A DNA stretch of 5,314 nucleotides from Acidimicrobiaceae bacterium (GTDB lineage Bacteria; Actinomycetota; Acidimicrobiia; Acidimicrobiales; Acidimicrobiaceae): NCBI GenBank assembly GCA_013044365.1, contig JABEUP010000263.1, forward strand, positions 1 to 5,314, in the 5' to 3' direction. Both the position numbers and the translations under genes were made by a program. This document shows positions 3,431-5,314 of this stretch, in pieces (positions within the stretch are counted from its first letter, which is position 1; every line of letters starts with the position of its first letter). The notes under the pieces are model-generated. The model was given only the letters and a program-made list of their open reading frames with translations. It ran no database searches and was not told the DNA's origin.

Positions 3431-5314
3431 TCAGTCGAGCGCCATTTCGGTACCTTCTCCCAGCGGGTCTTTGCTAAACGTCTCATGAGCTTGGACGAGC
3501 TTTGACGGCCACCAGTTGTATTTCCCTAGCAACACCACGGTAGAGGGCACCAGTAGGGTCCTTACCAGGAATGTATCCATTAATATCCCCAGAGCGAGTC
3601 CAAAGCCAATCTCCTGGACTTGCGCGTTTCCTCCGGAGGACAGTCCAAGGACGGCAAATGTACCTGCCAATACCAAACCCGCTGAGGTAACGGTGGACCC
3701 TGTCGCATTCAATGCGGATGTTACCGCATCCTTGAGGTTCATATGGTGAGCTTCTTCTCGAATTCGCGTCATTACGAGAATGTTGTAATCCTCACCCAGT
3801 GCAAGCAGGAAGATGAATAACAGGAAAGGAAGAATGAAGGACAGTCCTTTGTGGCCCAAGAGATGCACGAAAACCAGAACGTCAAGCCCAAGTGCGGCCA
3901 GATAAGACAGTACAACAGAGATAACAAGATAGAGAGGTGCTACCGACGATCTCAAAACTATGGCAAGTAAGAGGCCAATTATTACTACAACTATTGGCAC
4001 TATCCTGAACAGATCTGAATTCGAGGCCGTCGAGATGTCATAGCTCGCAGGTGCCTGGCCCGCAACACCGTTCGCAACCGCACCAAATTGGTGACCAATT
4101 TTTGCGACCTGAGCCCGTATCGTCGGTACGGCGTTCAACGCAGATGTCGAAGACGCTGCTCCCGCACTAAGTGTGGTTTCGAAAACGACTGTTTTGCCAT
4201 CTGCGGAAATGTATTGAAATTCCGATCTGTAAGAGTTATACAATGCCTGGCTTATCGAGCCATTTGAACCTGAGTTGTCAGGTGGCTTCACAGTTGGCAG
4301 CAGCTTTGGATTGCCAAGCTGCGTATGCAATGTAGTTAACTGGGATGGGGTCAGCTTGGTTCCTGTAGTATCGAATGGACCAGAGACCGTCTTGAATTGC
4401 GGAGACTGGGTCAGGGCATTTTCGATGTCATATAGTTGGGTTAGGTGATTCCACACCGGTTGATCGAATGTGTAAATTGCCTGGGTAGGATTGAAGTTTG
4501 AAGCTGGGAAATGTGCGTTCAGGATCGCATTACCATAGTAACTGTCGGTACCTTTAGGTGAATTAGTTGTTGATGAGAAACCAGAAGGGTGGTTTCCAAC
4601 CGACATGATCGCCAGTGAGCCAAAGAATATGACGCCCACTATTAGCGTTATCAATGGCCTCTTAACGATTGTGCTCGCAAGTTTTCCCCATGTACCGATT
4701 TTGTAGGAGCCAGCCTTAACGTTGCTGGGCCAGAATACTGCCCTGCCCAATATTGCTAAAAGAGCAGGAAGAAGGGTAATCCCGGCCAGAAGCATGAGAG
4801 CAATTCCGATAGCAAGAGGATATCCAAGTCCACGATACAGGCCAAATTGGGCCGTGGCCAGTGAGAGTAGTGCGGCAATTACCGTTGCAGCTGAAAAGGT
4901 AATGGATTCTCCTACTTTGGAAAGCGCAAACGATACGGCATCTTTTGGGGTGTTGCCTTTCTTTAGTTCTTCCTTAACTCTGAACACCAAGAACAGGCCA
5001 TAATCAGTCCCTGCACCCAGCACTAGAACTATCAGGAGCAGTTGAGTTATAAAAGAAACCTGAAATCCCAGATGTGATGCCTCAGCCACCAGCGGACCAG
5101 CAACAATTGCCACTAAAAGCGCAGGTAAAAGTGTAATAATCGGGGCGAGAACTGCACGGAAAACTAGAGCCAAAATAATGATAATTATCAATACCGAGTA
5201 GTTCTGCGTATTGGTTGACTGGCTGCCATTTTTTGACGCGGAATCCACTGATGTGGCCGTTTGGCCTGCTAAGTGGACTGAAAATCCTGGAGGTACGGAA
5301 ACTGATGTCATCGC
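3431..5314 (-). CDS. MMPL/RND-type membrane transporter, 5' end cut by window edge
   Basis: The frame is open to the right edge of the window and encodes at least 627 residues. The ATG at 5311 is probably internal, since the sequence there (PPGFSVHLAGQTA) is the end of the first outside domain and TM1 is missing. Numbered from that ATG, helices lie at about 38-56, 58-76, 85-105, 138-157, 165-188 and 219-237. An outside loop of about 200 residues (238-435) follows, then helices at about 436-453, 458-478, 490-508, 536-556 and 565-592. Each half has the proton-relay Asp-Tyr pair in its fourth-helix equivalent: GTDYGLFLVFR (Asp103, Tyr104) and GEDYNILVMTR (Asp508, Tyr509), matching the paired DY of MmpL3. 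Such proteins use the proton gradient to export lipids, drugs or hydrophobic compounds; the closest type is YdfJ/MMPL of Gram-positives. The outside loop is poor in charged residues. Substrate unknown. Confidence 0.9.
   Translation of the reverse strand, partial: AMTSVSVPPGFSVHLAGQTATSVDSASKNGSQSTNTQNYSVLIIIIILALVFRAVLAPIITLLPALLVAIVAGPLVAEASHLGFQVSFITQLLLIVLVLGAGTDYGLFLVFRVKEELKKGNTPKDAVSFALSKVGESITFSAATVIAALLSLATAQFGLYRGLGYPLAIGIALMLLAGITLLPALLAILGRAVFWPSNVKAGSYKIGTWGKLASTIVKRPLITLIVGVIFFGSLAIMSVGNHPSGFSSTTNSPKGTDSYYGNAILNAHFPASNFNPTQAIYTFDQPVWNHLTQLYDIENALTQSPQFKTVSGPFDTTGTKLTPSQLTTLHTQLGNPKLLPTVKPPDNSGSNGSISQALYNSYRSEFQYISADGKTVVFETTLSAGAASSTSALNAVPTIRAQVAKIGHQFGAVANGVAGQAPASYDISTASNSDLFRIVPIVVVIIGLLLAIVLRSSVAPLYLVISVVLSYLAALGLDVLVFVHLLGHKGLSFILPFLLFIFLLALGEDYNILVMTRIREEAHHMNLKDAVTSALNATGSTVTSAGLVLAGTFAVLGLSSGGNAQVQEIGFGLALGILMDTFLVRTLLVPSTVVLLGKYNWWPSKLVQAHETFSKDPLGEGTEMALD

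Noticed and set aside
3516..5003. Plus-strand frames inside the transporter gene (3516-3749, 4722-5003)
   Set aside because: Antisense shadows of the MMPL coding sequence.
5309..5311. ATG at the right edge as the true start of the transporter
   Set aside because: The frame stays open upstream to the edge, and TM1 with most of the first outside domain of MMPL proteins is missing, so the Met is probably internal.
1..5314. CRISPR array, tRNA, rRNA or T-box element
   Set aside because: No regularly spaced direct repeats, tRNA arms or T-box signature were seen on either strand.

Overview
The window looks like chromosomal DNA of a bacterium with Gram-positive-type signals. Shine-Dalgarno sites are purine-rich (AAGGGGG, GAGGA, AGGAGGG), base composition is roughly balanced, and one gene starts with GTG. 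The MMPL transporter has a large outside loop rich in Ser, Thr, Asn, Gln and Gly and poor in charged residues, which is often seen in acid-living species. An acidophilic Firmicute (Alicyclobacillus or Sulfobacillus type) is my guess, but no phylogenetic marker is present to prove it.

Layout. Positions 1-330 hold no convincing protein gene but a dense series of short perfect hairpins. They end in two mutually exclusive stems at 246-314. This resembles the right end of an IS200/IS605-type (tnpB-bearing) element and its guide-RNA (omega RNA) scaffold, with the transposon body lying left of the window; the assignment is tentative. Positions 331-585 are the upstream region of the first gene, with an inverted repeat over a possible -10 box and a leader that can fold in two alternative ways. 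Positions 586-1965 (+) encode a phenylacetate-CoA ligase-like adenylate-forming enzyme. A short convergent gap (1966-2230) has no clear terminator. Positions 2231-2887 (-) encode a GntR-family regulator with an FCD ligand domain. Positions 2888-3430 are a 543-base non-coding stretch with the regulator's probable promoter, two operator-like dyads and a very strong ribosome-binding site that leads only into a seven-codon frame. Positions 3431-5314 (-) encode most of an MMPL/RND-type membrane transporter whose 5' end is cut off by the window edge.

How the parts may work together. FCD-type GntR proteins usually sense small organic acids or their CoA esters, and PaaK-like ligases convert aromatic or other carboxylic acids to CoA thioesters. 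A local sensor-plus-activating-enzyme pair, with a nearby exporter, is therefore plausible. No rest of a degradation pathway is visible, the ligase and regulator are convergent rather than co-transcribed, and no operator is clearly shared between their promoters, so the link is inference only.
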